64,000 nucleotides of DNA from Solimonas terrae (GCF_011067135.1 NZ_JAAMOW010000002.1:310001-374000); one strand, 5' to 3'. Shown: positions 34,473 through 48,844, counted from the stretch's first letter. The notes: generated from the letters alone by a model not told the origin. Made by a program: numbers and translations.

Positions 34473-34817
34473 TCAGGTGACCAACCCCAGTTCTCGCAGG
34501 ATCACGTCCACGACATCGCTCGGGTTCTCGCGGACGTCGTGGTTCCAGAAACGCAGTACCCGGTATCCCCGCAGCCCGATCGCTGCCGTCCGCGCTTTGT
34601 CGGCGTCCAGACACTGCGCGTGCTGGCCGCCATCGAGTTCGATGACCAGATGGCGCGCAGGGATCGCGAAGTCGACGATATACGGCCCGATCGGGTGCTG
34701 GCGCCGCAGCTTCCACGGCAGCTCCGCCGCGCGCAGCGCCAGCCACAGCCGCTGCTCCGCGGGCGTCATGTTCCGACGCAGGGCGCGGGCGCGCCGGGTG
34801 CGGGGTTTGATCGCCAT
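34473..34817 (-). CDS. DUF559 endonuclease-like protein
   Basis: Protein of 114 aa covering almost exactly a DUF559 domain, a Vsr/restriction-endonuclease-like fold. Visible: the start LRRNMTPAEQRLWLALRA, then LRRQHPIGPYIVDFA (catalytic Asp), VIELDGGQH (Glu in the E-x-D/E-G element) and GYRVLRFWNHDVREN. Family members often sit as solitary small genes among repeats and have no established function. Here it is the only gene in the 2.8 kb of repeats between nrdA and the efflux operon. It could be an autonomous nuclease linked to repeat turnover, but that is speculation. Confidence 0.8.
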   Translation of the reverse strand: MAIKPRTRRARALRRNMTPAEQRLWLALRAAELPWKLRRQHPIGPYIVDFAIPARHLVIELDGGQHAQCLDADKARTAAIGLRGYRVLRFWNHDVRENPSDVVDVILRELGLVT

Positions 34818-34917
34818 TGCGCTGTTCTCCGCGATGATTGTCGCGTGGCGGAGTGCAGTTGTTCGGGATTCAAGTCACAGTGATGTGATCAGCACCCGCG
34901 GCTTTCGTCCGGTCGAC

Positions 34918-34956
34918 CTCCTCACCCAACCCTCTCCTCCGGAGGAGGAGAGGGCC
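34918..34956. repeat. Intergenic hairpin repeat, CCTCTCCTCC type
   Basis: CTCACCCAACCCTCTCCTCC followed at once by GGAGGAGGAGAGGG. Nearly the same sequence as the element at 33366-33404. Confidence 0.6.
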
Positions 34957-35060
34957 AGCGCACCGCAGCGCCTTGCGCCCGACTTCCTTCATCTGCGGCG
35001 AATGTTGAAGCGCAGGGTCAAAGACCCCGACCGCTGCAGGCAACGCAAAGCGTCCGCGTC

Positions 35061-35683
35061 TGCGTGCAAGCGCCCACCCCCCTTCCGCCCTTCAGCGCGA
35101 AGGCGCCGAGGAAGGTGGGTGCCCGATCAGGCGAGCAGCCAATGGCCACACAGGTACTCAACGATGCGAGCCCCGGCTTGCGTCCGCATGCAAGCGCCCG
35201 ATTCTCCTCCGCCCTTCAGGGCGGAGGGGCTGGGGGAGGTGGGTGCCCGATCGAGGGATCAGCGCGCGGACACGCATGCACTCAGCGATGCGAGCCCCCG
35301 GGCTTGCGTCTGCGTGCAAGCGCCCACCCCCCTTCCGCCCTTCAGCGCGAAGGCGCCGAGGAAGGCAGGTGCCCGATCAGGCGAGCAGCCAATGGCCACA
35401 CAGGCACTCAACGATGCGAGCCCCCGGCTTGCGTCCGCGTGCAAGCGCCCGATTCCCCTCCGCCCTTCAGGGCGGAGGGGCTGGGGGAGGTGGGTGCCCG
35501 ATCGAGGAATCAGCGCGCGGACACGCATGCACTCAGCGATTCGAACTCCGGCTTGCGTCCGCATGCAAGCGCCCGATTCCCCTCCGCCCTTCAGGGCGGA
35601 GGGGCTTGGGGGAGGTGGGTGCCCGATCAAGGGATCAGCGCGCGGACACGCATGCACTCAGCGATGCGAGCCCGTCGTCGCCG
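35061..35683. repeat. Higher-order tandem repeat (A-B-A-B-B, 250-bp A-B unit)
   Basis: Two related subunits of about 125 bp alternate: A at 35061 and 35311, B at about 35187, 35437 and 35561. All begin with TGCAAGCGCCC and share TGGGTGCCCGATC. B copies contain a hairpin of CCTCCGCCC-TTCA-GGGCGGAGG type with a near-perfect stem; A copies have a broken version (TTCAGCGCGAAGG). A and B differ downstream (GAGCAGCCAATGGCCACACAG against CAGCGCGCGGACACGCATGC). Open frames over it are artefacts of its composition. No gene is seen from 34818 to 35719. Confidence 0.9.
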
Positions 35684-35719
35684 GTAAACCAACTCATGCA
35701 GACATTTCGGCCCCGCCGA

Positions 35720-37201
35720 CTAACGCGACGCGTCGGATTCCGGCATCGCTTCCGCCATCACCGGTCGATCGCCTTCCGACCATCCGCCACCAAGTGCCCG
35801 GATCAGGGCGACGCTGGCGCGCAGGCGGCCGGTTTGCAGGGCGAGTTGATCGCGGCGGGTCTGCAGGGCGGCGGTCTGGGCGACGGTGACGTCGAGGTAG
35901 TTGACGGCGCCTTCGCGGTAGCGGGTCATCGCATAGTCGAGCGCCTGCTGCGCGGCGTCGACGGCGAGGGTCTGGTCGGCGGCGGCGTCGCGATAGCGGG
36001 CCAGCACGGTGAGATTGTCTTCGACCTGCGAGAAGGCCTGCAGGGCGACGGCGCGATAGTCCGCGCCGGCTTCGTCGAGTGCGGCGCGTGCCTGGCGGAC
36101 TTGCGCTGCGCGCAACCCGCCGTTGAACAGGTCGAGCGCGAGGCTGGGGCCGACGGCCCAGAACAGGTTCGAGGCCTTGAACCAGTCGCTGTTGTCGAAG
36201 CTCGAATAGCCGGCGCTGGCGCTCAGGTTCAGCGATGGAAACCAGGCCGCGCGCGCGACGCCGACGGTGGCGTTGGCGGCAGCGGTACGGCGCTCGGCGG
36301 CGGCGATGTCCGGACGACGCTGCAGCAGGGTCGCCGGCAGTTCCAGCGGAATCGTCGGCAGCGCCAGCGGCGTCGTATCGGCTGCGATCGTGAAGCTCGA
36401 CGGCGACTCGCCGATCAGCACGGCGATCGCGTGCTCGAGCAGCGTGCGTTGCGCCGCGGTCGTCGATACCTGCGCGCGGGCAGTCTGCAGCTGGGTGCGC
36501 GCACGGGCGACATCGAGGCCGGACGCGATGCCGCCATCGTGGCGGGTCTGCGTCAGTTGCAAGGCCTTGTCGTAGGCGACGACGGTGTCCTGCAACAACT
36601 GCGTTTCGCTGTCGTAGCGGCGCAGCTGCACGTAGTCGTCGACCAGCTCGGCCTGCAGGCTGAGGCGCGCCGATTCCAGATCGGCGGCGGCGGCGGCCAG
36701 TCCGGCGTTGCCGGCGCGCACGCTGTTGCGGACGCGGCCCCAGAGATCGAGTTCGTAGGCGGCGCTCAGGCCCAGCGAGTTGCTGTCGAAATATTTCTCG
36801 CTGCGTCCGGACGGCGGCTGCATGGCGGAAGCGCGTTCACGCTCGACGGTGCCGCCGAGCGAGAGGTTCGGAAAGTACGCGGCGCGGGTCTGGTCGCGAT
36901 AGGCCGCGGCCTGTTCGTAATGCGCGAGCGCGGCCGCGAGATCGGGGCTGCCGGTTTCGACACGCGCGGCCAGCGCGTCGAGTTGATCGTCGCCGTACAG
37001 CGTCCACCAGTTGCCGCGTGCCAGACGATCGGCCGGCGAGGCCGGCGTCCAGCCGGCGCCTGCGTCGCCGCCGGCGCCGGCCTGATACCGCCCTGCGATC
37101 GGCACGTCGGGGACCGTGTACTTCGGTGCAAACGAGCAGGCGCTCAGCGCGATCGCGCCCAGGCCGGCGAGGGCCGCTGTCCAGCCGGGCGTAGCCGGCA
37201 T
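35720..37201 (-). CDS. RND efflux outer-membrane factor (NodT/OprM family lipoprotein)
   Basis: Protein of 493 aa from the ATG at 37201, ten bases after the adaptor stop. This start gives a clean lipoprotein signal ending LSAC (lipid Cys about residue 22); an ATG at 37231 inside the adaptor gene is the alternative. Two OEP repeats of the TolC fold follow, with the typical WWTLYGDDQLDAL and the YELDLWGR and GPSLALDLFNGG motifs about 200 residues apart. It forms the outer-membrane channel for the RND permease and adaptor upstream. Likely a drug, dye or metabolite exporter. Last gene of the operon. Confidence 0.9.
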   Translation of the reverse strand: MPATPGWTAALAGLGAIALSACSFAPKYTVPDVPIAGRYQAGAGGDAGAGWTPASPADRLARGNWWTLYGDDQLDALAARVETGSPDLAAALAHYEQAAAYRDQTRAAYFPNLSLGGTVERERASAMQPPSGRSEKYFDSNSLGLSAAYELDLWGRVRNSVRAGNAGLAAAAADLESARLSLQAELVDDYVQLRRYDSETQLLQDTVVAYDKALQLTQTRHDGGIASGLDVARARTQLQTARAQVSTTAAQRTLLEHAIAVLIGESPSSFTIAADTTPLALPTIPLELPATLLQRRPDIAAAERRTAAANATVGVARAAWFPSLNLSASAGYSSFDNSDWFKASNLFWAVGPSLALDLFNGGLRAAQVRQARAALDEAGADYRAVALQAFSQVEDNLTVLARYRDAAADQTLAVDAAQQALDYAMTRYREGAVNYLDVTVAQTAALQTRRDQLALQTGRLRASVALIRALGGGWSEGDRPVMAEAMPESDASR

Positions 37202-37211
37202 CGCGCGCCGC

Positions 37212-38409
37212 TCAAGCTTTCCGGTTCGCATCGCTTTTTCCGGGCGCAGCGTTCGGGGCCACCGCGGGCTTGTCGGCGAGCCGCACGGCGTCACCGTCGC
37301 GCAGCGAGTCCGGCGGGCTGTCGATGATGCGATTGCTGCTCTGCAGGCCGGCCACTTCGACGGTCTTGCCGAGGTCGCGGGTGATGTCGACCGGCGTCAT
37401 CTTCACCTTGTTGTCGGCACCGAGCAGGGCAACGTGCATGCCGCTGCCGTCGAAGATCAGGCAACTGGCCGGCACCGACGCGCCCTTGGCGTCGCCGGGT
37501 AAAGCCAGGCTGACATCGGCATAACCGCCGGGCAGCAGATCGCCATCGGTGTTGTCGACCGCCAGCTGCACCAGCGTGCCGCCGCTGGCGGCACTGATGG
37601 CCTGCGCCGTGCTTTCGATCTTCGCGCTGAATTCCCGGCCCGGATATTCCGGCACGGTCATTGTCGCGGTCTGTCCGATCCGGATGCTTGCGATGTAGCT
37701 TTGCGGCACCTGCACGTAGACACGCAGCTTGTGCGTGTCGGCAACCGTGAACAGTTCCGGGCCGCTGCCGCCGCCGGCACTGATCAGTGCGCCGACATCG
37801 GTCGAGCGCGAAGTCACGACGCCGTCGAACGGCGCGACGATGCGCTGGAAGCCCTGCGTCGCCGCGAGACGATCGACGTTGGCGCGCGCGGCCGCTTCGG
37901 CGGCCTGCTTGGCGGCGGCGTCTCCGACTTTTTCGTCGACTTCCTGCTTCGACACGGCATCGCTGCCGAGCATCGCCTGCCAGCGCGTCGCCGTGCTGCG
38001 CGCGAGATCGGCGTCGGCCTTCGCCTTGGCGAAGTCGGCCCGTGCCTGCGCGAGCTGCTGGTCGACGTCCGGCGTTTCGATTTCGGCGAGCAACTGGCCG
38101 GCCTTCACGTGCGCGCCGATGTCGACCTTCCAGTCTTTCAGATAACCGCTGGTGCGGGCGTAGATCGGCGCGCTGGCGTAGGCCTCGAGTCGGCCCGGCA
38201 GTTGCAGCGCATCGCTCTCGCCGAGCGCCTGCGGTTGCACGGTCGCGACCACCGGCAGCGCGTTGGCATCGGTCCAGTCGCGCAGCTGGCTGCTGCTGCG
38301 TGCGCGTTGCGTGAGGCCGATCGCGACGATCGCGACCAGCACGACGGCGATGACGATGCCGCTGGTGCGCAGGCTGCGCGGCACGGGGCGGGCGGTGGTG
38401 GCAGGTGGT

Positions 38410-38423
<14 letters not shown>
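37212..38423 (-). CDS. RND efflux periplasmic adaptor (HlyD/AcrA family)
   Basis: Protein of 403 aa with one N-terminal membrane anchor (about residues 21-39, TSGIVIAVVLVAIVAIGL), then barrel, lipoyl and alpha-hairpin elements (SAPIYARTSGYLKDWKVDIGAHVKAGQLLAEIETP; hairpin about 110-190; FQRIVAPFDGVVTSRSTDVGALI). It overlaps the permease gene by 14 bp and ends 10 bp before the outer-membrane factor. It bridges the inner-membrane pump and the outer channel. The substrate cannot be read from this subunit. Confidence 0.92.
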
Positions 38424-41610
<3,187 letters not shown>

Positions 41611-41770
41611 GGCGTTTTCCGGGGGAGCGGCGGGGAGCGGAGGCCGCGCAGTATCGCTGCCCGCAGGTGGCGCGAGGCTGTCCGCTTCATGAAAGAAAAG
41701 TCATGAGCCCTGGCGCGCGCCGCTTTCCCGCCGATGACGCCGTCCGCCAGCGCCGCGCGCGGGCTGCGGC

Positions 41771-43162
41771 TCAGTTGCCGATCGCCGGCGGCTGGCAGTG
41801 CAGGGTGACGCGCGCGCCGCCGTGTTCGCCGGTGCCGATGTCGAGGCGGAACCCGTGCAGGCGCACGATCGCCGACACGATCGACAGCCCGAGTCCCGAT
41901 CCCGGCAGCTGGCGGGTGCCTTCGCTGCGATAGAAGCGCTGCAGCACGGCATCGCGCTCGCCGGCCGGAATGCCCGGTCCGTTGTCGAGTACGCACAGCC
42001 GCGCGCCATGGGCGTCGGTGCGCGCGCGCAGCTGCACGATGCCGCCGTCCGGCGTGAACTTGATCGCATTGCTGACCAGATTGCTGATCGCCTCGAACAG
42101 CAGTTCGCGGTCGGCGTCGATCGCCGGCACGGCTTCGAGCTGCAGTTCGAGCCGCACGTTCTTGTCTTCGGCCAGCGGGGCGAACAGCTCGTGGATCTCG
42201 CGCAGCATCGCACCGAGATCGACGCTGCCGAAGCCGGCGCGCCGGCGCCGGTCTTCCATCTCCGAGATCCGCAGCAGCGCGGCGAAGCGGCTGAGCAGGG
42301 AGTCGACGTCGGCGATGCAATGCTCGACCAGGGCGCCGCGATCGGCGTCGATCGGCGCGTGCTGCTGCAGGCGGTGCAGCTGCGCGCGCAGGCGCGTCAG
42401 CGGCGTGCGCAGGTCGTGCGCGATGTTGTCGCAAACGCCCTTGACCTCGCTCATCGAACGTTCGAGTTCGGCGAGCATGGCATTGACGATCGAGGCCAGC
42501 AGATCGAGTTCGTCGCGTCGCCCGGACAGCGGCAGGCGGCGGCCGAGATCGCCGCGCATGATCGGCTGCACCGCCGCTTCCAGGGCGCGCACGCGGCGCA
42601 GGGGCCCGCGGCTCAGCAGGTAGCCGCCGATCAGGCCGGGAATCAGCGTCAGCGACAGCGCCCAGAGCAGGCTCTGGCGCAGGATCACGCCGACCTGGTC
42701 GACGACGCTGGTGGCCCGCGCCAGCACCAGCAGCTCGCCGCTGCCGAGGCGCAGCGCCAGTGCGCGTGCACGCTGCACGCGTACCTGATCGAGGCGCTGC
42801 ACGCCATGCGCGAGCAGGTGCACATGACCGTCCGCCTGCAGATGCGCCGGCAGTTCGGCGAGATTGCCGGCCAGGTGCCGGCCGTCGGCGGCGAACACGC
42901 CGAACGCCATCACGCCTTGCAGATCGAGCGCACTCGTCGTCGCCATAGCCGCCGGCAACTGGCTGCGATCGATACTGGCGAGGTAATGCGCGCGCTGTTC
43001 GAGAATCTGGTCGACAACCTGTGACAGATAGCGTTGCGTTTCGAGGTTGATGACGCCGATCAACACCGTCCCCCAGACCACGAACAGCGCGCCATAGATC
43101 AGCAGCAGGCGCGTCGTCGACGAGCGCCAGCGGCCGTGCAGCGGCGAGTCAGGCGTCGCCAA
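41771..43162 (-). CDS. Sensor histidine kinase of the efflux operon
   Basis: Protein of 463 aa: TM1 near residues 17-38, a periplasmic sensor of about 110 residues, TM2 near 160-180, a HAMP domain (RGPLRRVRALEAAVQPIMRGDLGRRLPLSG), the phospho-acceptor His249 in NIAHDLRTPL, and an ATPase domain with NLVSNAIKFTP, DNGPGIP and GSGLGLSIV. It overlaps its response regulator by 14 bp. It probably senses a compound in the periplasm that the RND pump removes. Inner membrane. Confidence 0.93.
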   Translation of the reverse strand: MATPDSPLHGRWRSSTTRLLLIYGALFVVWGTVLIGVINLETQRYLSQVVDQILEQRAHYLASIDRSQLPAAMATTSALDLQGVMAFGVFAADGRHLAGNLAELPAHLQADGHVHLLAHGVQRLDQVRVQRARALALRLGSGELLVLARATSVVDQVGVILRQSLLWALSLTLIPGLIGGYLLSRGPLRRVRALEAAVQPIMRGDLGRRLPLSGRRDELDLLASIVNAMLAELERSMSEVKGVCDNIAHDLRTPLTRLRAQLHRLQQHAPIDADRGALVEHCIADVDSLLSRFAALLRISEMEDRRRRAGFGSVDLGAMLREIHELFAPLAEDKNVRLELQLEAVPAIDADRELLFEAISNLVSNAIKFTPDGGIVQLRARTDAHGARLCVLDNGPGIPAGERDAVLQRFYRSEGTRQLPGSGLGLSIVSAIVRLHGFRLDIGTGEHGGARVTLHCQPPAIGN

Positions 43163-43829
43163 GGCGATACCCCGAGCCGCGCACGGTGCGGATCAGCGGC
43201 GTGACGCCGGCCGGATCGACTTTCTTGCGCAGGCGACCGATGTGCACGTCGATCAGGTTGGTACCGGGATCGAAATGAAAGCCCCAGACCGCCTCGAAGA
43301 TCATCATGCGCGTCAGCACCTGCCCGGAATTGCGCATCATAAACTCGAGCAGGCGGAACTCGGTCGGCAGCAGTTCGAGGTCGCGACCGCTGCGGCGCGC
43401 GTTGCGCGTCATCAGGTCCAGTTCGAGATCGGCGACGCGCAACTCGGTCAGCGGCACCGCGCCGCCGCGGCTGCGGCGCAACAGCACTTCGACACGCGCC
43501 GCCATCTCGTCGGGCGCGAAGGGCTTGGTCATGTAGTCGTCGCCGCCGGCGCGCAGGCCGCGCACGCGCTCGTCGATGTCGGACAGCGCGCTGATCATCA
43601 GGACCGGGGTTTCGACGCCGACCTGACGCATGGTGGTGACGATCGCCAGACCGTCGACGCCGGGCAGCATGCGATCGAGCGTGATCGCGTCGTAACCGGG
43701 GCCGATCGCCTTGACCAGACCGTCGCGGCCGTTGTCTACCCAGTCGACCTCGATTCCATGCTGCTCGAGTTCGGCAATAATCTCCCGAGCCGTGACCTCG
43801 TCGTCTTCGATCGTCAGAACCCTGGTCAT
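43149..43829 (-). CDS. OmpR-family response regulator
   Basis: Protein of 226 aa. The receiver domain has the acidic pair in IEDDE, the phosphorylation Asp52 in TLDRMLPG and the Lys in MTKPF. The C-terminal winged helix has the OmpR/PhoB pattern (LLPTEFRLLEFMMRNSGQVLTRMMI ... VDVHIGRLRKKVD, with IDVH here). First gene of the RR-HK-permease-adaptor-channel series on the minus strand. Expected to activate the efflux genes and perhaps itself; I see no clear direct-repeat site in the short upstream gap. Confidence 0.94.
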   Translation of the reverse strand: MTRVLTIEDDEVTAREIIAELEQHGIEVDWVDNGRDGLVKAIGPGYDAITLDRMLPGVDGLAIVTTMRQVGVETPVLMISALSDIDERVRGLRAGGDDYMTKPFAPDEMAARVEVLLRRSRGGAVPLTELRVADLELDLMTRNARRSGRDLELLPTEFRLLEFMMRNSGQVLTRMMIFEAVWGFHFDPGTNLIDVHIGRLRKKVDPAGVTPLIRTVRGSGYRLGDA

Positions 43830-43869
43830 GGCACCTTCAGGCCGCGAGAACCGGCCGAGACCTTACTCC

Positions 43870-46008
43870 ATGCCACGCGGTTTCCCAAAGCATTCGATGC
43901 CGAGCCCGCCGAACGACAACGCAGCTTCCGGTTCCGCCGACGGCGCCGCACGCAGCTTGCTGCCGCGTCTGCGACGGATGCCGCCGGCCGAGCGCCAGGC
44001 GCGCGCGCTCGACGCCGCACTGGCGCGGATCGCCGCGGCCGACGAGACGCAGCGCCTCGACGCGCTGGCGGCGCTGGTCGATGCCCTGCGGCCGGCGCGC
44101 CCACGGCTGGCCGAGCCGGCGCAGACGCAGCTGCAGCGGCTGACCGAGCGCGTGCGCGAAGACCCGGCGGTGCGCGCCAGCCTGCGCGACGCGCTGGTCT
44201 GGCTGCTGGGCAGCAAGCAGCCGCTGCGCCTGTTCACCGAATCCGGCGTCCTGGCCCAGGAGAGCTTCTTCGCCGGTCTGCGTCGGCGCCTCGGCGAACG
44301 CCTGCTGCCGGAAGAGTGGCGCGGTGACGAACTGCGCGATTGCCTCGCGCGCCTTTTCGATCGCGACACCGATCATGTCTGGGTCGGCGCGGTCGCCGAC
44401 GACGTCTGGGTGGCGCTGCTCGACGCGCTCGACTTCTCGGCCGCGCGCCTGCCGGCGGCGCCCGGCGAGCAGGCGGTGATGTCGCTGCAGATTCTCGATG
44501 CCCTGCAGGTCGTCTCCTATCGCATCGCATCGATCGGCCTGGAGCCGGAGTTCGTGCGCAGCTATCCGGCGATCGAACGTTACGAGTCGCCGTTCCTGAT
44601 GCAGAACGTCGAGGTGCATGCCTTCATTGCCGAACGGCGCGCGGCGGCCGCGGAGAAGCGCGCAGTCGCGCTCGACGACAAGCAGCTGCTGATGCTGCTC
44701 GACCAGTGCAGGAAGATCATCGACAAGGTCCGCAAGCAGGCCGCACAGACCGGTGCCAGCGTCAGCCTGACCGTGCTGCTGGTGCGCATCGAACAGAAGA
44801 TCGAGCGTTTGCGCGTGTTGCTGGCACTGCTGGAAGACCGGCCGACACACGAGCTGAACGGTGTGCGCGTGCAGTTTCTCAAGGCGCTGGTGCGAGCCGA
44901 AAACCGCCGGCACAGCATTCGCGAGCTGTGGTCGCAGACCGCCGACCTGCTCAGCTCGCGCGTGATCGAGAACGCCAGCAAGACCGGCGAGCAGTACATC
45001 ACGACCACGCGCAGCGAGTACTTCGGTCTGCTGAACTCGGCGCTCGGTGCCGGCTTCGTGGTCGTCGTCGCGGCGTTCATCAAGCTGGCGCTGTCGGGCG
45101 AGGCGCGTGCGCCGTTCGGCGAGGCGGTGGTCTACAGCCTCAACTACGCCGCCGCGTTCGTGCTGATGTACGTCTGCCATTTCTCGCTGGCAACCAAGCA
45201 GCCGGCAGTGACCGCACACCGCTTTGCGCGGAGCATCGAGGAAGCCGGCGCCAGGCGCCGCATCGAGGCACTGGCGGAAATCGTCGTGCGCACCTTCCGC
45301 AGCCAGTTCGTCGCGATCGCCGGCAACCTGCTGATCGTCGTGCCGGTCGCGTTGCTGATCGCCGATCTGATGTACGCGCAGACCGGGCACTACTACGTCG
45401 GCGAGGCCAAGGCCCGGCATCTGCTCGAAGACGCCGATCCGCTCGATCCGCGCGTCTGGGCCTGGGCTGCGATCACCGGCATCTGGCTGTTCCTGACCGG
45501 CCTGATCTCCGGCTTCTACGACAACAAGGCCGCGTACGACCGTGTCCCGCAAAGACTCAGGCAGCTGCGCTGGTTGCGCGCGCTGCTCGGCCGGCGCGGC
45601 ATCGAGCGTCTGGCGACCTACATCGATCTGAATCTCGGCGGTCTGGTCGGCAGCATCGCGTTCGGCATCATGCTCGGCACCACCGCGGCGCTGGGTCGCG
45701 TGCTCGGGGTGCCGCTCGGCAGCCTGCACGTCACCTTCGTGTCGGCGAACTGCGCCTACGCGATCGTCACGCTGGACGGTGGCTTGAGCGGAGGCGAGAT
45801 CGCGCGGCTCTGTGCCGGCGTGGCGGTGATCGGGCTCCTCAATCTCGGGGTCAGCTTCACGCTGGCGCTGTCGGTGGCGCTGCGGGCGCAACGCATCCAT
45901 TTCACCGATACGCGTGCGCTGCTGTTCGAACTCGGTCGGCGTTTCCTGCGCCGCCCGCAGCACTACTTCTGGCCGCCGCGCGATCCGCCTGCCGACACGC
46001 CGCAATAG
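43870..46008 (+). CDS. Gcr-type 'site-specific recombinase' family membrane protein
   Basis: Protein of 712 aa from the ATG at 43870 (an ATG at 43897 is possible). The N-terminal 400 residues are helical and charged. The signature stretch ENASKTGEQYITTTRSEYF lies at about 370. The C-terminal half has about six membrane segments (SALGAGFVVVVAAFIKLAL; NLLIVVPVALLIADLMY; AITGIWLFLTGLISGFYDN; and others). This is the 'SpecificRecomb' family, named after a gonococcal factor; nothing in it looks like a tyrosine or serine recombinase. The membrane topology makes DNA recombination doubtful. Real function unknown. Confidence 0.82.
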   Translation: MPRGFPKHSMPSPPNDNAASGSADGAARSLLPRLRRMPPAERQARALDAALARIAAADETQRLDALAALVDALRPARPRLAEPAQTQLQRLTERVREDPAVRASLRDALVWLLGSKQPLRLFTESGVLAQESFFAGLRRRLGERLLPEEWRGDELRDCLARLFDRDTDHVWVGAVADDVWVALLDALDFSAARLPAAPGEQAVMSLQILDALQVVSYRIASIGLEPEFVRSYPAIERYESPFLMQNVEVHAFIAERRAAAAEKRAVALDDKQLLMLLDQCRKIIDKVRKQAAQTGASVSLTVLLVRIEQKIERLRVLLALLEDRPTHELNGVRVQFLKALVRAENRRHSIRELWSQTADLLSSRVIENASKTGEQYITTTRSEYFGLLNSALGAGFVVVVAAFIKLALSGEARAPFGEAVVYSLNYAAAFVLMYVCHFSLATKQPAVTAHRFARSIEEAGARRRIEALAEIVVRTFRSQFVAIAGNLLIVVPVALLIADLMYAQTGHYYVGEAKARHLLEDADPLDPRVWAWAAITGIWLFLTGLISGFYDNKAAYDRVPQRLRQLRWLRALLGRRGIERLATYIDLNLGGLVGSIAFGIMLGTTAALGRVLGVPLGSLHVTFVSANCAYAIVTLDGGLSGGEIARLCAGVAVIGLLNLGVSFTLALSVALRAQRIHFTDTRALLFELGRRFLRRPQHYFWPPRDPPADTPQ

Positions 46009-46047
46009 GCCGCAGGCGGCACTGCTGCTGCGGCGCGCGACCGCCGA

Positions 46048-47211
46048 TCAGCGATGCGTCGGGCCGACGACCAGGTTGTCGCGATGCACGATCTCGGGTT
46101 CGCCGACGTGGCCGAGGCGTGCCGCCAGCTCGTCGCGCTTCGCGCCCATGATCCTGGCGGCTTCGTCGGCGTCGTAATTGCAGAGTCCGCGGCCGATCTC
46201 GACGCCGCTGGGGTCGATCAGCGCCACCAGATCGCCATGCGAGAAATCACCCTCGACCCGGACCACGCCGACCGGCAGCAGGCTGCGGCCCTGCTCGCGC
46301 AACACGCGCGCCGCACCCTCGTCGAGGTGCAGCTTGCCGCGCAGCTGCAGCTGGCCGGCGATCCAGCGCTTGCGCGCGGTCATCACGCCCAGCGCCGGCG
46401 TCAGCAGCGTGCCGATCGTCTCGCCGCGCGCAATCTGCATCAGTGCGTCCGGCCGGCGACCGTGGGCAATGATGGTGGCGGCGCCGGAGCGCGCCGCGGT
46501 GTGCGCGGCGTTGAGCTTGGTGCGCATGCCGCCGCGGCCGAGCACGCCCTTGCTGTCGCCGGCCATGCCGGCGAGACGCGTGTCGGTCAGCGCTGCCTCG
46601 CTCACCAGCTGCGCATCGGGCACGAGGCGCGGATCGGCCTCGTACAGACCATCCTGATCGGTCAGCAGGATCAGCAGATCGGCTTCGGTGAGATTGACGG
46701 TCAGTGCGCCGAGCGTATCGTTGTCGCCGAGCCGGATTTCGTCGGTGGCCACCGTGTCGTTCTCGTTGACGACCGGCACCACGCCGAATTCGAGCAGCGC
46801 GTTGAGCGTGCCGCGCGCGTTCAGGTAGCGGTCGCGATCGGCGACGTCGTCGTGGGTCAGCAGGATCTGCGCTGCCTTGATGCCGTGCGTGTTGAACTCC
46901 GACTCGTAGGCACGCACCAGGCCCATCTGGCCGACCGCCGCCATCGCCTGCAGTTCGTGCAGGGCGCCGGGACGCTTCTTCAGGCCCAGCCGCGCCATGC
47001 CTTCGGCGACCGCACCGGACGACACGAGGACGATCTGCTTGCCGCTCGCGCGCAGCGCCGCAATCTGCGTACACCAGTCGCGGATCGCCTCGTGATCGAG
47101 ACCCTGGCCCTTGGCCGTGACCAGGGAACTGCCGACCTTGATCACCCAGCGGCGGGTGTTGGCGAGCCTGGCGCGGGCGTTCGCGGCAAGCGGAGCAGGG
47201 GAGGCCGTCAT
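46048..47211 (-). CDS. proB: Glutamate 5-kinase
   Basis: Protein of 387 aa from the ATG at 47211. It catalyses the first step of proline synthesis, glutamate to glutamyl-5-phosphate. An amino-acid kinase domain (residues about 20-275: [56 protein letters not shown]) is followed by a C-terminal PUA domain (about 290-375), as in E. coli ProB. It lies 22 bp after obgE on the same strand, the order known from Pseudomonas. Cytosolic, usually feedback-inhibited by proline. Confidence 0.96.
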   Translation of the reverse strand: MTASPAPLAANARARLANTRRWVIKVGSSLVTAKGQGLDHEAIRDWCTQIAALRASGKQIVLVSSGAVAEGMARLGLKKRPGALHELQAMAAVGQMGLVRAYESEFNTHGIKAAQILLTHDDVADRDRYLNARGTLNALLEFGVVPVVNENDTVATDEIRLGDNDTLGALTVNLTEADLLILLTDQDGLYEADPRLVPDAQLVSEAALTDTRLAGMAGDSKGVLGRGGMRTKLNAAHTAARSGAATIIAHGRRPDALMQIARGETIGTLLTPALGVMTARKRWIAGQLQLRGKLHLDEGAARVLREQGRSLLPVGVVRVEGDFSHGDLVALIDPSGVEIGRGLCNYDADEAARIMGAKRDELAARLGHVGEPEIVHRDNLVVGPTHR

Positions 47212-47233
47212 CGTGTCGGGAGGGTTGGAGCGC

Positions 47234-48553
<1,320 letters not shown>

Positions 48554-48811
48554 TCAGGCCGGAACGATGTCGACGTGAAGCTTGCCGGCCGGGCCACGGG
48601 TGCGGAATTGCACCTTGCCTTCGGTGAGGGCGAAGATCGTGTGATCCTTGCCGACGCCGGCGCCGACACCGGCGTGATATTTGGTGCCACGCTGGCGGAT
48701 GATGATGTTGCCGGCGACAACCGCTTCGCCGCCGAACTTCTTCACGCCAAGGCGCTTGGATTCTGAGTCGCGGCCGTTACGAGTACTGCCGCCTGCTTTT
48801 TTGTGTGCCAT
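48554..48811 (-). CDS. rpmA: 50S ribosomal protein L27
   Basis: Protein of 85 aa, the normal length. The N terminus [20 protein letters not shown] and the [23 protein letters not shown] stretches identify bL27, which reaches the peptidyl-transferase centre. It follows rplU by 33 bp and ends before a strong terminator. Confidence 0.98.
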   Translation of the reverse strand: MAHKKAGGSTRNGRDSESKRLGVKKFGGEAVVAGNIIIRQRGTKYHAGVGAGVGKDHTIFALTEGKVQFRTRGPAGKLHVDIVPA

Positions 48812-48844
48812 TTCGGATGCTCCTGAATCGGTGGGCCGTGCGCT

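Noticed and set aside
35061-35683. CRISPR array
   Set aside because: The units are about 125 bp, alternate between two types and lack unique spacers of constant size. No cas genes are near.
34453-35889. Long frames across the repeat island as a repeat protein
   Set aside because: Several frames are open at once across the same DNA, which reflects composition and period rather than coding.
41695-41710. Response-regulator site before the RND permease
   Set aside because: TTCATGAAAGAAAAGTCATG looks partly symmetrical, but no direct repeat typical of OmpR-type regulators could be defined.
43870-46008. Phage or transposon integrase
   Set aside because: No catalytic Arg-His-Arg-Tyr or serine recombinase motif; the protein is a multi-pass membrane protein.
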